From positions 1 to 64,000 of the forward strand of contig CANRIU010000001.1 in the NCBI GenBank assembly GCA_947630755.1: 64,000 bases of DNA. Direction: 5' to 3'. The translations under genes and the position numbers were made by a program. The notes beneath the pieces were generated by a model. That model was given only the letters and a program-made list of their open reading frames with translations, made no database searches and was not told the DNA's origin. The stretch is from an uncultured Oscillospiraceae bacterium. Lineage in GTDB: Bacteria; Bacillota; Clostridia; Oscillospirales; Oscillospiraceae. Below are positions 25,628 to 34,967 of the stretch, piece after piece (positions within the stretch are counted from its first letter, which is position 1; every line of letters begins with the position of its first letter).

Positions 25628-27340
25628 TCAGCCTATCTGGGGTATCTGCTTTGTCAGGAATTTCGCGTACTGCTCCCGGGTTATCCTCAGGGCCTCCTCG
25701 ATGTTGAGGCTCTTCAGGGTCTCCAAATAGTTGTCAAACTCCGTCAGCGGCGTGGCCCCGGTTATGAATTTCACCGTCATCTCGTCCACATATGTGGCGA
25801 TGTCCGCCTGCAGCTTGCTCCTTGCGTTGGAGGCCTCGATGTCCATCACAAAGTTCGGCAGCGTCTGGGTGCCGTCCACCGTCGTGTCGTCGGAGTACAT
25901 GGTGCGCAGCGCCATTGCCTCCTCGCTTGAGGTGGTTATCGGGTTGCACACCACATCGGGCTCGGAGAGCTTGGGCCAGAGGTGGAGCTTCAGCGTCGCG
26001 CTCACGTCGGCAAGGGGCACATCGGGGTTATTGAGGACGTAGTCCGTGTAATGCTTCTCCCCGTTCTCATCCACGGTGTAGGTCTTGCCCTCGATGCCCC
26101 AGTTGCACAGCGTCGCACCCTCCTCGGTGTAGAAGTAGTTCATATACGCCATCGCCAGCTCCCAGTTCTCGCTCTTGGCGTTTATGACCGTGGACTGGGG
26201 ATTGTCAAAGGAGGGCCTGGCTTCCCAGTACACATTCTGGAAATGCATGGGCTGTCCCTCGTAAAGCCTCGGGTAGTTTGCCACCATGACGTGCTTGCCC
26301 ACGGCGGAGGCGCTGCTGTACGCCTGATCGCAGGAGTTGACCATCACTCCCACCTGATTGTTGAGGAACATGTTCATCCGCTGGGTGTCGTTGAGGCCGG
26401 AGTTGAAGTCCTTGTGGATGTAGCCCTTCTCGTACCAGTCGTGCATCATGGTGAGGTATTCCCTGTACGCCTGAGTGTAGGGGCCGAACTGGACCTCGCC
26501 GTTCTCGTCAAGGAAGTAGCTGTTCCCGATGCCGTAGGGCCACATAAACTGCTCGGCGCGCCCGTTCTTCGCAATGCATATGCCCGCAATGCCGTCGGCA
26601 GCCAGCTTGGAGAACAGGGACTCATAGTCCGCGATAGTCTCCGGCATCTTCTCAAGGCCGTACTTGTCCACTGTCTCCGTGAGGATATTGATGCGGCTGA
26701 ACTCCGGGGCGGTCTGCTTCAGGAGGGCGAAATCCACTATCCTGTTCTCGTTTGTGGTGGCAAGGCGGTAAATGGTCTCGCTGGAGGTTATGGCCCTGTA
26801 ATAGTCCGGCGCGTACTCCGCCATCTTGTCCGTCAGGTCCATAAAGAGCCCCTCGTCAACGCCGGAGGCCGCCCCGCCGTTGTAAAGTCCCCGTATTATC
26901 AGGATGTCCGGCAGCTCCCCGCCGGAGATGAGCAGGTTGAGCTGCTCCGCCTCCTGGCCTGTGGCGGGGTGGATGAACTCCACCTCGATCCCCGTGCGGC
27001 GGGATACCTCCTGAAGTATCTCGTGCTCGTTGAGGGAGTCCATGTGCCTTGCCTGATTGGCGTTTATCGGGCACCAGATCGTGAGCTTCCTGCCGTTTGT
27101 CTCCACGGGGTAGGTTATCTCCCCGGTCTCCTGTATCTCCGGCGGCGTCGTGCCGTCGTCGGGTCCATCGGGGTCCTCGGCGCCCGGCGTTGACGGCGTC
27201 GACGATGTCGACGGGGTATTCGGCTGGTCCTCCCCGTCCCCCGGCTCATCGGCAGTGCCGCCGCAGCCCGCAAGAGTGCACAGGATGAACACCATTGCCA
27301 GGAACAGTGACAGAAGTCTTCTCTTTTTCATGCTTTTCAT
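25628..27340 (-). CDS. ABC transporter extracellular solute-binding lipoprotein
   Basis: A 570-residue LplA-like binding protein for oligosaccharides. Lipobox LAGC with lipidated Cys26, then a Thr/Pro/Asp-rich linker (residues 27-65) and a bilobed binding domain (LTIWCPINANQARHMDSLNE; GELPDILIIRG; LFMDLTDKMAEYAPDYYR). Start ATG 27340 with AAGGAG eight nt upstream; the frame open to 27391 adds a non-signal leader. Third gene of the operon, 73 nt behind the second permease. No ATPase is encoded with it. The high length (over 500) is normal for this subfamily, which handles longer or modified oligosaccharides. Confidence 0.93.
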   Translation of the reverse strand: MKSMKKRRLLSLFLAMVFILCTLAGCGGTADEPGDGEDQPNTPSTSSTPSTPGAEDPDGPDDGTTPPEIQETGEITYPVETNGRKLTIWCPINANQARHMDSLNEHEILQEVSRRTGIEVEFIHPATGQEAEQLNLLISGGELPDILIIRGLYNGGAASGVDEGLFMDLTDKMAEYAPDYYRAITSSETIYRLATTNENRIVDFALLKQTAPEFSRINILTETVDKYGLEKMPETIADYESLFSKLAADGIAGICIAKNGRAEQFMWPYGIGNSYFLDENGEVQFGPYTQAYREYLTMMHDWYEKGYIHKDFNSGLNDTQRMNMFLNNQVGVMVNSCDQAYSSASAVGKHVMVANYPRLYEGQPMHFQNVYWEARPSFDNPQSTVINAKSENWELAMAYMNYFYTEEGATLCNWGIEGKTYTVDENGEKHYTDYVLNNPDVPLADVSATLKLHLWPKLSEPDVVCNPITTSSEEAMALRTMYSDDTTVDGTQTLPNFVMDIEASNARSKLQADIATYVDEMTVKFITGATPLTEFDNYLETLKSLNIEEALRITREQYAKFLTKQIPQIG

Positions 27341-27413
27341 TTTCTCTTCTCCTTTTCGTATAAATTTATAATGTTGATGAGGTCCGCTCAAATCCGCAAT
27401 CTCGCGCCGCCCA

Positions 27414-28313
27414 TCACCCCTTTACCGAGCCGAGCATTACGCCCTTGACAAAATACTTCTGGAGGAACGGGTAGATGCAAAGTATGGGCAGTGTGGAGAC
27501 GATTATGGCGGCGTACTTTACCGACTCCCCGAGGAAGTCCGCCACGTCCCCCGTTGACTGATCCTGGGAATTTGTGATCACTATCTGCCGCAGCACAAGC
27601 TGAAGCGGGTACAGGTCCTTCGCCAGCGGCAGGAATGCCATGGCGTTGAACCACGCGTTCCAGTGCCCCACGGCGTAAAAGAGCAGTATAACCGCCATCG
27701 TCGCCTTTGTCAGCGGTATGAGTATGTGGAAAAGTATCTGCATATCGCTCGCCCCGTCAAGGATAGCCGCCTCCTCCAGCTCCCGGGGCACCCGGGAGAG
27801 GGCGGTCCGCATGACCAGAAGGTTGTGCGTCCCTATCGCCCCGGGCAGTATGAGCACCCACCTTGTATTCAAAAGGTGCAGTCCCTTCATGAGCAGGTAG
27901 TTCGGTATGATGCTGGCGGTGAAATACATGGAGAAAACTATGAACAGGCTCAGCGCCCTTTTCAGCATGAAGTCCCTGCGGGAGAGGGCATACGCACCTA
28001 TCACCGTCATCACCATGTTGAGCCCCGTGCCCACCGTCACATAAAAGATGGTGTTTGCGTACCCCAGCCAAATATCCCGCCGGGCAAGCGTCGCCTTGTA
28101 CCCCGCCAGAGAGAAGCCCTCGGGCCAGAGCATCGGCCCGGAGTGGAACAGCACCTTCACCGGGTCGCTTATGGACGCGAACAGTACATGGAGCATCGGG
28201 TACAGGCAGCACAGCGACAGAAGGGTTATGAACACCACACAAAAGGTGTCAACGACAATGTCCTCCTTCGACCGCCGTATCCTGTTTGGATTTTTTCTGT
28301 TTGACCTCACCAT
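27414..28313 (-). CDS. ABC sugar transporter permease, LplC/YtcP-like
   Basis: A 299-residue inner-membrane permease of the carbohydrate uptake type 1 group with six predicted helices. The EAA loop is ELEEAAILDGASDMQILFHILIP-like (about residues 190-212), where the shared ATPase docks. Ends with the family-typical FLQKYFVKGVMLGSVKG. Start ATG 28313 behind GGAGGAG; it overlaps the stop of the upstream permease by 7 nt, so they are coupled. Paired with the LplB-like permease and the binding lipoprotein to form the importer. Confidence 0.94.
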   Translation of the reverse strand: MVRSNRKNPNRIRRSKEDIVVDTFCVVFITLLSLCCLYPMLHVLFASISDPVKVLFHSGPMLWPEGFSLAGYKATLARRDIWLGYANTIFYVTVGTGLNMVMTVIGAYALSRRDFMLKRALSLFIVFSMYFTASIIPNYLLMKGLHLLNTRWVLILPGAIGTHNLLVMRTALSRVPRELEEAAILDGASDMQILFHILIPLTKATMAVILLFYAVGHWNAWFNAMAFLPLAKDLYPLQLVLRQIVITNSQDQSTGDVADFLGESVKYAAIIVSTLPILCIYPFLQKYFVKGVMLGSVKG

Positions 28314-29281
28314 AAGCTCTCCTCCACGCACTTTCGGCTGAACCAGTTGGCGAACACCACAAGAAGGAAGTTTATCACGGAGTTGAACATCCCCACCGCC
28401 GCGGCAAAGCTGTAATTTCGCTGCTGGAGGCCCATCCGGTAGACATAGGAGGATATGGTATCCGCCGTTTCGTACACCGACGGCCCGTACAGCAGTATCG
28501 TCTTTTCCGCCCCGAGGCTCATGAGGTTGCCGACACGCATTATGAGCTGTATCGCTATCATCGGCGTCAGCGCCGGGAGCGACACATGGATTATCTTCTG
28601 GAGCCTCCCCGCCCCATCGATGGACGCCGCCTCGTACAGGGCCTGGTCCACCCCCGACAGGGTGGCGATGTAGATGATGCTCCCCCAGCCGATATTCTGC
28701 CACACGCCGCTCAGGACGAATATCCACACATAATACTTCGGGTTCGTCAGCAGGTTCTGACTGTCCACGCCGAAGAGCGTCAAAAGCTTTGTTATGACCC
28801 CGTCGCTGCTGGTAAAGTCGATAAGTATGCCGCACACCACGACGAGGGATATGAAGTGCGGAAGATAGGAGATTGTCTGGGTTATCTTTTTAAAATACTT
28901 TCCCCTCACCTCGTTGAACATGAGGGCCAGTATTATCGGCGCGGGGAAGCCTATCAGCATCTGGAGCCCGCTTATCTTCAGCGTATTCCTTATGACCCTC
29001 CAGGCGAAGGGGCTCTTGAAGAAGTCCCTGAAGTTCTGGAGCCTCACCCACTCGCTGTCCGCTATGCCCAGCGCGGGCTTGAAGTCCTTGAACGCTATGA
29101 TGTTCCCCAGCAGCGGAACATAGTGGAACAGGACGTAGTACGCCACTATCACCAGCATCAACAGATATACCAGAGTGTACTTTTTAATATTGAGTCCCAA
29201 ACGGTAAAAGTACCCGCCCTTTTTCGGCGGATCCCGCCTCCCTCCGGCGCCGCCCGGGGCTCTGCCTTCCGCTGTTGTCAC
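28307..29281 (-). CDS. ABC sugar transporter permease, LplB/YteP-like
   Basis: A permease of the same importer with six helices (YTLVYLLMLVIVAYYVLFHYVPLLG at the start) and an EAA loop DQALYEAASIDGAGRLQKI. The start is uncertain. GTG at 29281 has AGAGG seven nt upstream and gives 324 residues; the frame is open to GTG 29371/ATG 29365, but those lie next to an AT-rich promoter-like region and lack a ribosome site. First gene of the permease-permease-binding protein-GH2 operon. Confidence 0.9.
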   Translation of the reverse strand: MTTAEGRAPGGAGGRRDPPKKGGYFYRLGLNIKKYTLVYLLMLVIVAYYVLFHYVPLLGNIIAFKDFKPALGIADSEWVRLQNFRDFFKSPFAWRVIRNTLKISGLQMLIGFPAPIILALMFNEVRGKYFKKITQTISYLPHFISLVVVCGILIDFTSSDGVITKLLTLFGVDSQNLLTNPKYYVWIFVLSGVWQNIGWGSIIYIATLSGVDQALYEAASIDGAGRLQKIIHVSLPALTPMIAIQLIMRVGNLMSLGAEKTILLYGPSVYETADTISSYVYRMGLQQRNYSFAAAVGMFNSVINFLLVVFANWFSRKCVEESLW

Positions 29282-29600
29282 ATTTGTACCTCTCTTTCCG
29301 CCAAACGGCCTGTTTTCCCGCTCAAGGTCCTTTCTTTTGTTTAAACTGTCAAAATCCCGGTGCATACACACGAGTAAATATATTACAATATAACCTCTGC
29401 CCTGTGGATGCGCAATATGTAAGATTTATTATATTGCAGAATTATTTCCTTTTTTGTCTTTTTGACAAAAAGCGGCCCATACCACAAAAATTGCAAATTA
29501 CGGAGCAGTTTACATCTTGCATTTTTTATTTATCCATTTTATTATAATTTTATGGACGACCGAGGCAGGCGCGCAGGCGGTCCCGGGAGGGGCACAGGAT
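29282..29600. promoter_or_regulatory. Divergent control region between transporter and AraC-type regulator
   Basis: No gene was seen in these 319 bases apart from a possible N-terminal extension of the permease. The centre is AT-rich. A hairpin around 29448-29472 (CTTTTTTGTC/GACAAAAAG) and a good -10 TATAAT at 29543-29548 for the plus-strand regulator are visible; no clear -35 accompanies it. TATATT-like -10 sequence on the minus strand near 29380-29395 may start the transporter operon. Confidence 0.5.
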
Positions 29601-31712
29601 ATGAAAAAGACAGTCCGGCGGATTTTCTGGAAATATCTGCTTATATTTACCATACCCTTTCTGGCTGCTGTGGGCCTGTTTCTCCATAACTATGCCCATG
29701 TCTACCGCACCGCCATATCCGAGCTCCAGATGGGCGCCCTCACCCAGATGAGCGGCGAGCTCGACGTGCTCATTGACAATCTCAGCAGCCTGTCCGAGCA
29801 GATGGGCGAGCGGGAGGACATTGTGAACATCAGCAGGTTCTCCGACGCCGAGAAGTGCGACATCCTCCAGATATACGACCGCGGCCTTCCCGAGAGGGTG
29901 TCGCTCCTCTATTATTTCCGCCACACCAACAACATCTACTTTCAAAACAGCATCCTCACATATCACGAGTTCGAGCAGTCCAGCTATTTCGACGTGTCCC
30001 TCAACTTCATGGGCTTTTTCACCCAGCTCAACTCCAGCTCATACGTCCGGTTTATCCCCGTGGACGCCAAGGCCAGGCGCGGCGAGATGTACAGCGCCGC
30101 CCTGATGGCCCCCATACCCTCGCTCTCATCCTCCCCCACCGGGACCGTGGCATTTTTGATAAGCAGGACATATTTCGATGCCCTGGTCGAAAAATATTTC
30201 GGCGACATCCGCCCGGACATCTTCGTGCTGGACACCGCCCTGAATATAGTTTTCGACGGGAACGGCCTTGTCGGCCAGGATGAGCTTAAGGGCATCGTCC
30301 GAAATAACCCCCTGGGCGTGGGGAGCATCGCCCTGGGAGGGGAAAAATACGTCCTGATGCGCAGCGTCTCCGCCGCCCACGGGCTTTACTTCGTGGTCCT
30401 CGCCGACGAGGACGCCTTTTACGACGGCAGCGGCAACGAGAGCCTCATAATCACCTTCATCGCCCTTGTGTATCTCATCTGCGTATTCCTCGCCCTCGCG
30501 GTATCGAGGCGCGCCGTGAGCGAGGTGGAGCTCGCGGAATCCCGCATCGCCGAAAACGATGTCCTTCTCAAAAGGGGCCGGGAGCAGATAACAGAGCTCG
30601 TCATACTCCGGCTCCTCGGGGCCTCCGAGCGGGAGGGAGTCAGGCGCCTCACCTCGTACCTTGACGACTGGGGCGGCGGCTTCAAATACAGATATTTCTG
30701 CCTCGCCGCCATGTGCCCCGCCCCCGGCGCTTCCCTCGACGAGCTGTGCTCCGCCGCCGTCTCAGCCCTGAGACACGCCGCGGGGGACAGCTGCGCGGTG
30801 TACTCCGCCGTGGACAGGAGGGAGAAGCGTGCCGTCGCCGTCATAAACACCGACGACCCGGACCTCGACCGCGCCGCCCTTATGACCGCCGCCCGGGACG
30901 ATCTGGACCCGCAGCTTCGCGGCAAAATGACCGTGGGCGTGGGGGGCATCTATGAGGGCGAGGGAAATATCTCCGTCTCCTACCTCGACGCCCTCACGGC
31001 GGAGGACACCCGGGAGGCCCGGGTCCAGGAGGGCTGGTATCTCTTCCGCGCCAACAGAAAGACCCCCGGCGAGCCCCTGCCCTACGCCGACCTCGCCCTT
31101 GTGGAGCAGAGCATCCTCAGCGGCAGCGCCGACATCTCCACCAGCGTCCTGCGCAAGGCATTTGAAAAAATCGACAGGCTCCCCTCCAGGGCCGTCAGGC
31201 GCTGCCTGTACTTCGACATGGTCAACCTGATCATAAAGATTTACGAGGGCGTGGACGCCCCCATGAGCTCCCAGCAGCTCTCCCGCCTCACCGCCGTCAG
31301 CGACCTGGACGTGATCCGCCGGGACGTGACCTACGCGGCCCTGAGCCTTACGGAGCATGTCAAAGCGCAGCTGGAGGCCCCGGAGGCCCCTCCGGCGAAG
31401 CGCTCCCTTGTGGAGTACGTCCAGAGCAATTTCATGGACAGCAATCTCTCCCTGAGCCGTCTCGCGGAGGAGTTCGGCCTCTCCTACACCTACGTCAGCC
31501 GGACCTTCAAGACCGAAACCGGGCGCTCCTTCCAGGCCTACCTCACGGACCTCCGTATCGATTATGTCAAGGATATGCTCATGAACACCAACACCCCCAT
31601 CAAGGACATCGTCCTTAAATCCGGGTACCTGGATGTGGCGAATTTCACCCGTAAATTCAAGCAGATAGAGGGGATAACCCCCGGACAGTTCCGGCAGCTT
31701 CACAAGAGGTGA
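29601..31712 (+). CDS. Membrane-bound AraC-family regulator with extracellular sensor
   Basis: A 703-residue one-component regulator. Helix 1 at about 12-30 (KYLLIFTIPFLAAVGLFLH), an extracellular sensor of about 250 residues of Cache type, helix 2 at about 281-303 (SLIITFIALVYLICVFLALAVS), a cytoplasmic linker, and two AraC helix-turn-helix motifs at the end (LSRLAEEFGLSYTYVSRTFK; IKDIVLKSGYLDVANFTRKFKQ). ATG 29601 has GGGAGG upstream; the frame open to 29517 has none. Divergent from the importer operon, so it probably senses an extracellular sugar or polymer and activates uptake. It is followed by DUF624, as with YesN-YesL style arrangements. Confidence 0.92.
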   Translation: MKKTVRRIFWKYLLIFTIPFLAAVGLFLHNYAHVYRTAISELQMGALTQMSGELDVLIDNLSSLSEQMGEREDIVNISRFSDAEKCDILQIYDRGLPERVSLLYYFRHTNNIYFQNSILTYHEFEQSSYFDVSLNFMGFFTQLNSSSYVRFIPVDAKARRGEMYSAALMAPIPSLSSSPTGTVAFLISRTYFDALVEKYFGDIRPDIFVLDTALNIVFDGNGLVGQDELKGIVRNNPLGVGSIALGGEKYVLMRSVSAAHGLYFVVLADEDAFYDGSGNESLIITFIALVYLICVFLALAVSRRAVSEVELAESRIAENDVLLKRGREQITELVILRLLGASEREGVRRLTSYLDDWGGGFKYRYFCLAAMCPAPGASLDELCSAAVSALRHAAGDSCAVYSAVDRREKRAVAVINTDDPDLDRAALMTAARDDLDPQLRGKMTVGVGGIYEGEGNISVSYLDALTAEDTREARVQEGWYLFRANRKTPGEPLPYADLALVEQSILSGSADISTSVLRKAFEKIDRLPSRAVRRCLYFDMVNLIIKIYEGVDAPMSSQQLSRLTAVSDLDVIRRDVTYAALSLTEHVKAQLEAPEAPPAKRSLVEYVQSNFMDSNLSLSRLAEEFGLSYTYVSRTFKTETGRSFQAYLTDLRIDYVKDMLMNTNTPIKDIVLKSGYLDVANFTRKFKQIEGITPGQFRQLHKR

Positions 31713-31726
31713 CAAAGGGGGAGACC

Positions 31727-32341
31727 ATGAATTTTTTCGATTTCGACAGCCCCATCTCAAGCTTCCTCATAAGGCTCTTTGACCTTGTGCTCCTCAACCT
31801 GTGCTTTGTGGTGTGCTCACTCCCGCTGGTGACCATCGGCGCGTCGGTCACGGCCCTGCACTCCGTGGCCATGTCCATGGACAGGGGCAAGCCTCTTGGG
31901 AGATTTTTCCGGGCCTTTGCCGCGAATTTTAAAAAGGCCACCGCCCTTTTTCTCATTTTCCTCCTTATCGGCGCGCTTCTCGGGCTGAGCCTGTATCTCG
32001 TCATCGCCGCCCCTCCGGCCGGGGCGGCGGCGGTGAAGGTGGTCATCTTCATCGGCATTTTTTTCCTGCTGGGCGCAGCCTCCTTCGCCTTTCCCCTGAC
32101 CGCGAGATACGAAAACTCCGTCCTCGCCACACTGAAAAACGCCTTCGTCTTCGCCCTCTTCTCCATGCCCGCCGTGGTCCTCATGCTGGCGATATGGCTC
32201 TTCCCCGCCGTTTTCCTGCTCTTCAGCTATGATCTCTTCACCCTGGCGCTGTACGTTTGGGTGTTCGTCGGCTTTGCCCTCTCCGCCTATCTTCAGGGGT
32301 TTGTCTTAAACCGCATCTTCCGTCGGGTGTCGGGAGATTAG
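31727..32341 (+). CDS. YesL-like DUF624 membrane protein
   Basis: A 204-residue integral membrane protein with about five helices. The start FDFDSPISSFLIRLFDLVLLNLCFVVCSLPLVTIGASVTAL is diagnostic for DUF624/YesL, and the fold is related to transporter-associated proteins found in sugar loci of Firmicutes. ATG 31727 follows GGGGGAG; it begins 14 nt behind the AraC-type gene. Biochemical function unknown; by context linked with the Lpl-type importer and its sensor. Confidence 0.9.
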   Translation: MNFFDFDSPISSFLIRLFDLVLLNLCFVVCSLPLVTIGASVTALHSVAMSMDRGKPLGRFFRAFAANFKKATALFLIFLLIGALLGLSLYLVIAAPPAGAAAVKVVIFIGIFFLLGAASFAFPLTARYENSVLATLKNAFVFALFSMPAVVLMLAIWLFPAVFLLFSYDLFTLALYVWVFVGFALSAYLQGFVLNRIFRRVSGD

Positions 32342-32451
32342 CGGCGGGAGGGGGTCTCTTTTTTTAACCGTTATCCACACGAGTGTACTGGGCCTTTTCG
32401 CCGCCCGTGCATATAAAATTGACCTTATTTTGATTAAAAGGAGGAAGAAAA

Positions 32452-33546
32452 ATGTTGGATCCAGGCTATTTTAACGATGTCCGGGGCGCTGTCTATTTCC
32501 CCTCCCGGGCCTACAACGCGTACCAGCTGTACAGCCGTTTTTCCCCGGAGGAGACGGACCGCGACATGTCCTATGCCCGCCTTGCGGGCCTCAACGCTCT
32601 CAGGGTATTCACAAGCTACGAATTCTGGTGTCAGGACCCGGAGGGATTTTTTGCCCGCTTCGAGACGCTTTTGACCTGCGCCGCGGCCCACGGCATACGC
32701 CTTATGCCCGTGCTCTTTGAGGACTGCGGCAAGCCCAACACCCCGGAAAACCGTCTGGGCAGGGACCCCATCGCCACCGTCTGCGTCCGCTCCCCCGACG
32801 CAGAGATCGAGCGGGACCCGGCGCGCTGGGGGGAGCCCGCCGCTTACCTTCGGGCCTTCTTTGAAAGGTACAGGGACGACAAGCGCCTGCTGGCTGTGGA
32901 GATCATGAACGAGCCCCACAGGCAGCGCGGGAACCTGCCCTTCGCCAGGCGCCTCGCCCTTGAGGCGTCCGCGGTCTCCGGGAGCGTGCCTCTGACCATG
33001 GGCTGCATGAGGCTCGAGGACGACCTGTGCTTTGCGGACCTCATCCAGATTTACCAGTTCCACAACAATTTTCCCCGCTCCGAGACGGAGCTGCGAAACG
33101 ACATCCTCCGGGCGCTGGCGGTCCAGGAGGTCACCGGAAAGCCCGTGTGGCTCACGGAGTGGCAGCGCATAAGGAGCGGCGGCCCCGGCTGGGGCGTGGA
33201 GGAGATCCCGAGGAACGACACCCTCCCCGACCTTGCCAGCGCCGCCTCCATAGTCAGGGAGAGCGGGATCGGCAATTTCTTCTGGTCGCTTATGGTCAAG
33301 CCCGCGTATCTCCAGTCCCAGCGCCCCAACGGCACGTTCAACGGCATGTTCCACGAGGACGGCAGCGTCTACTCCGCCCGGGACTTCCTCGCCGTCGCGG
33401 GGGACGTCCCCGCGCCCCCGGAGCGCCGCAGTATGCCCGAGTGGTACCTTGAGGACCTGCGGGCGTCGTACCCGGAAATATACGCCAGGGTCACCCGGGA
33501 TGATCAGCCTTCGCCGTCCCGCCTCACAGAAGAAAAGGAGAGATAA
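32452..33546 (+). CDS. GH5-like glycoside hydrolase (clan A TIM barrel)
   Basis: A 364-residue soluble TIM-barrel protein. N153-E154-P in EIMNEPHRQ and Glu236 in VWLTEWQ stand where clan GH-A enzymes carry acid/base and nucleophile, so hydrolysis with retention is likely. RVFTSYEFWCQDPEGFFARF and FFWSLMVKPAYLQSQRPNGTF are barrel segments. No signal peptide, so cytoplasmic. AAGGAGGAAG precedes ATG 32452. Next gene (FucI-like) follows after 2 nt with its ribosome site inside this one. I cannot place it in a known GH family from sequence alone; it may belong to an uncharacterised subgroup. Confidence 0.8.
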   Translation: MLDPGYFNDVRGAVYFPSRAYNAYQLYSRFSPEETDRDMSYARLAGLNALRVFTSYEFWCQDPEGFFARFETLLTCAAAHGIRLMPVLFEDCGKPNTPENRLGRDPIATVCVRSPDAEIERDPARWGEPAAYLRAFFERYRDDKRLLAVEIMNEPHRQRGNLPFARRLALEASAVSGSVPLTMGCMRLEDDLCFADLIQIYQFHNNFPRSETELRNDILRALAVQEVTGKPVWLTEWQRIRSGGPGWGVEEIPRNDTLPDLASAASIVRESGIGNFFWSLMVKPAYLQSQRPNGTFNGMFHEDGSVYSARDFLAVAGDVPAPPERRSMPEWYLEDLRASYPEIYARVTRDDQPSPSRLTEEKER

Positions 33547-33548
33547 AA

Positions 33549-34895
33549 ATGGAGGACCTTTTGAATGTCGGCGTCTGCGTCACCCTGTCGGGCCGCTGGC
33601 CCCAGGAGCTTGGCGAGAGGCGCCTTGCCGAGTACAGTCAGTGGCTTGAGGACAGCTTTCCCGGCACAAAAATGCTCCGCTTCCCGAGGCTCGTCTGCAC
33701 CGACGGCGACCTTCGCGAGTGCTGCGGGTACTTCTGTGAGAACCGCGCCGACATCATCGTCATGATTTACGGCGCCTTCACCGGGGACAACGTGCCCTGC
33801 GGCCTCGCGGACGCCTGCGGGTGCCCCATAGTCCTTTTCGCCCCCAGGGAGGAGCGCTGGGACCGGGACGACCGGCTCTACGCCAACGCCCTGTGCTCCG
33901 CGGCGATGAACGGCGCCAGCCTCACCCGCATCCACGCCCCCCACTTCACCGTCTACGGAGATCCTGACGAGCCCCGGGTAGCCCGGGAGCTGGGGGACAT
34001 TTTCGCCGCCCGGAGAGTGGTCAAGGGCCTTCGCGGCATGACCTTCGGCCTTTTCGGGTACAGGCCCACCGCCTTCTACAACTGCGCCTTTGACGAGAAC
34101 GTGATTCGCCGGACCTTCGGGATAAATTTTGAGGAGACGGACCTCAAGGTCGTTTTTGACACCATGGACGCCCTCCCCCCGGAGGAGGTGGAGGCGCAGC
34201 TTGCGGAGCTCCGCGCCCGTTGGGACACCGCCCTTCTGCCCGAGGGACACCTGGAAAATCACGCAAGGCTCTACCTTGCGCTGAAGCGCCTCATTCCCCG
34301 GTATGGCTACGACTTCTGCTCCATCAAGTGCTGGCCCGAGATGGGCGCCCTCCACGCCACTCCCTGCGCCGTGCTCGGGCGGCTCATGGACGAGGGCATC
34401 GGCGTTGCCTGCGAGGGCGACGTGGACGCGGGGATCACTGCCGCCATCCAGAGGCTCATCTGCGGCGCCCCGCCCTTCATAACCGACCTCATAAACATAG
34501 GAGAGGAGGACAACACCGTCACCTTCTGGCACTGCGGCAACGCCGCCCCAAGCCTCCACGACCCCTCCGACGGCGTGGTCATGGCAAACCACCCCCTCGC
34601 CGGACAGGGCACCTCCTTTTGGTGCGCCCTGAGGCCCGGCCCCGTCACCGCCGCCAGGTTCACGAATTTCGACGGTCAGTACAGGCTCTTCCTCCTCGGC
34701 GGCAAAGCTCTCCCCACCCGGAGAAACACCCGCGGGTGCATGGTGAACGTGAAGGTCGATACCCCGGTTCTGGAGCTGGTGCGGCGGATCGCCGACACCG
34801 GGATGAGCCACCATTACAGCCTCGTCTGGGCCGATATTGCCGACAGCATGAGGGCTGTGGCAAAGCTCCTTGAGATTCCCGTCATAGAGCTGTAA
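33549..34895 (+). CDS. L-fucose/L-arabinose isomerase-family protein
   Basis: A 448-residue protein of the FucI/AraA-like superfamily (COG2407 type), expected to interconvert an aldose and a ketose with a divalent metal. Family features: VGVCVTLSGRW start, long central FGLFGYRPTAFYNCAFDENVIRRTFGI, CSIKCWPEM, GVACEGDVDAGIT, HCGNAAPS, and C-terminal THxY-like HHYSLVWADI. It is shorter than E. coli FucI (about 590) and lacks its N-terminal Rossmann part. Coupled behind the GH5-like gene. In context it should convert the sugar released by the glycosidases to the ketose used by kinase and aldolase. Substrate unknown. Confidence 0.85.
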   Translation: MEDLLNVGVCVTLSGRWPQELGERRLAEYSQWLEDSFPGTKMLRFPRLVCTDGDLRECCGYFCENRADIIVMIYGAFTGDNVPCGLADACGCPIVLFAPREERWDRDDRLYANALCSAAMNGASLTRIHAPHFTVYGDPDEPRVARELGDIFAARRVVKGLRGMTFGLFGYRPTAFYNCAFDENVIRRTFGINFEETDLKVVFDTMDALPPEEVEAQLAELRARWDTALLPEGHLENHARLYLALKRLIPRYGYDFCSIKCWPEMGALHATPCAVLGRLMDEGIGVACEGDVDAGITAAIQRLICGAPPFITDLINIGEEDNTVTFWHCGNAAPSLHDPSDGVVMANHPLAGQGTSFWCALRPGPVTAARFTNFDGQYRLFLLGGKALPTRRNTRGCMVNVKVDTPVLELVRRIADTGMSHHYSLVWADIADSMRAVAKLLEIPVIEL

Positions 34896-34902
34896 TAAAT
34901 TT

Positions 34903-34922
34903 TCCCCCGCGATGGCGGGGGA
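34903..34922 (+). other. Intercistronic GC hairpin
   Basis: TCCCCCGC (34903-34910) and GCGGGGGA (34915-34922) pair over a 4-nt loop. No U-run follows, so it probably acts as a processing or stability element between the FucI-like and lipoprotein genes. Confidence 0.55.
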
Positions 34923-34936
34923 CCGGAAATAATGTG

Positions 34937-34967
34937 AGGAGGGTTCATCATAAACAAATCAAAAATG
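34937..34967 (+). promoter_or_regulatory. Ribosome site pointing to a non-standard start codon
   Basis: AGGAGGG (34937-34943) is followed 6 nt later by ATA (34950), then AAC AAA TCA AAA ATG. The first in-frame ATG (34965) is 21 nt from the site. Starting at ATA adds N-K-S-K before the hydrophobic core, supplying the positive n-region that a lipoprotein signal needs and that the ATG form lacks. Confidence 0.5.
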
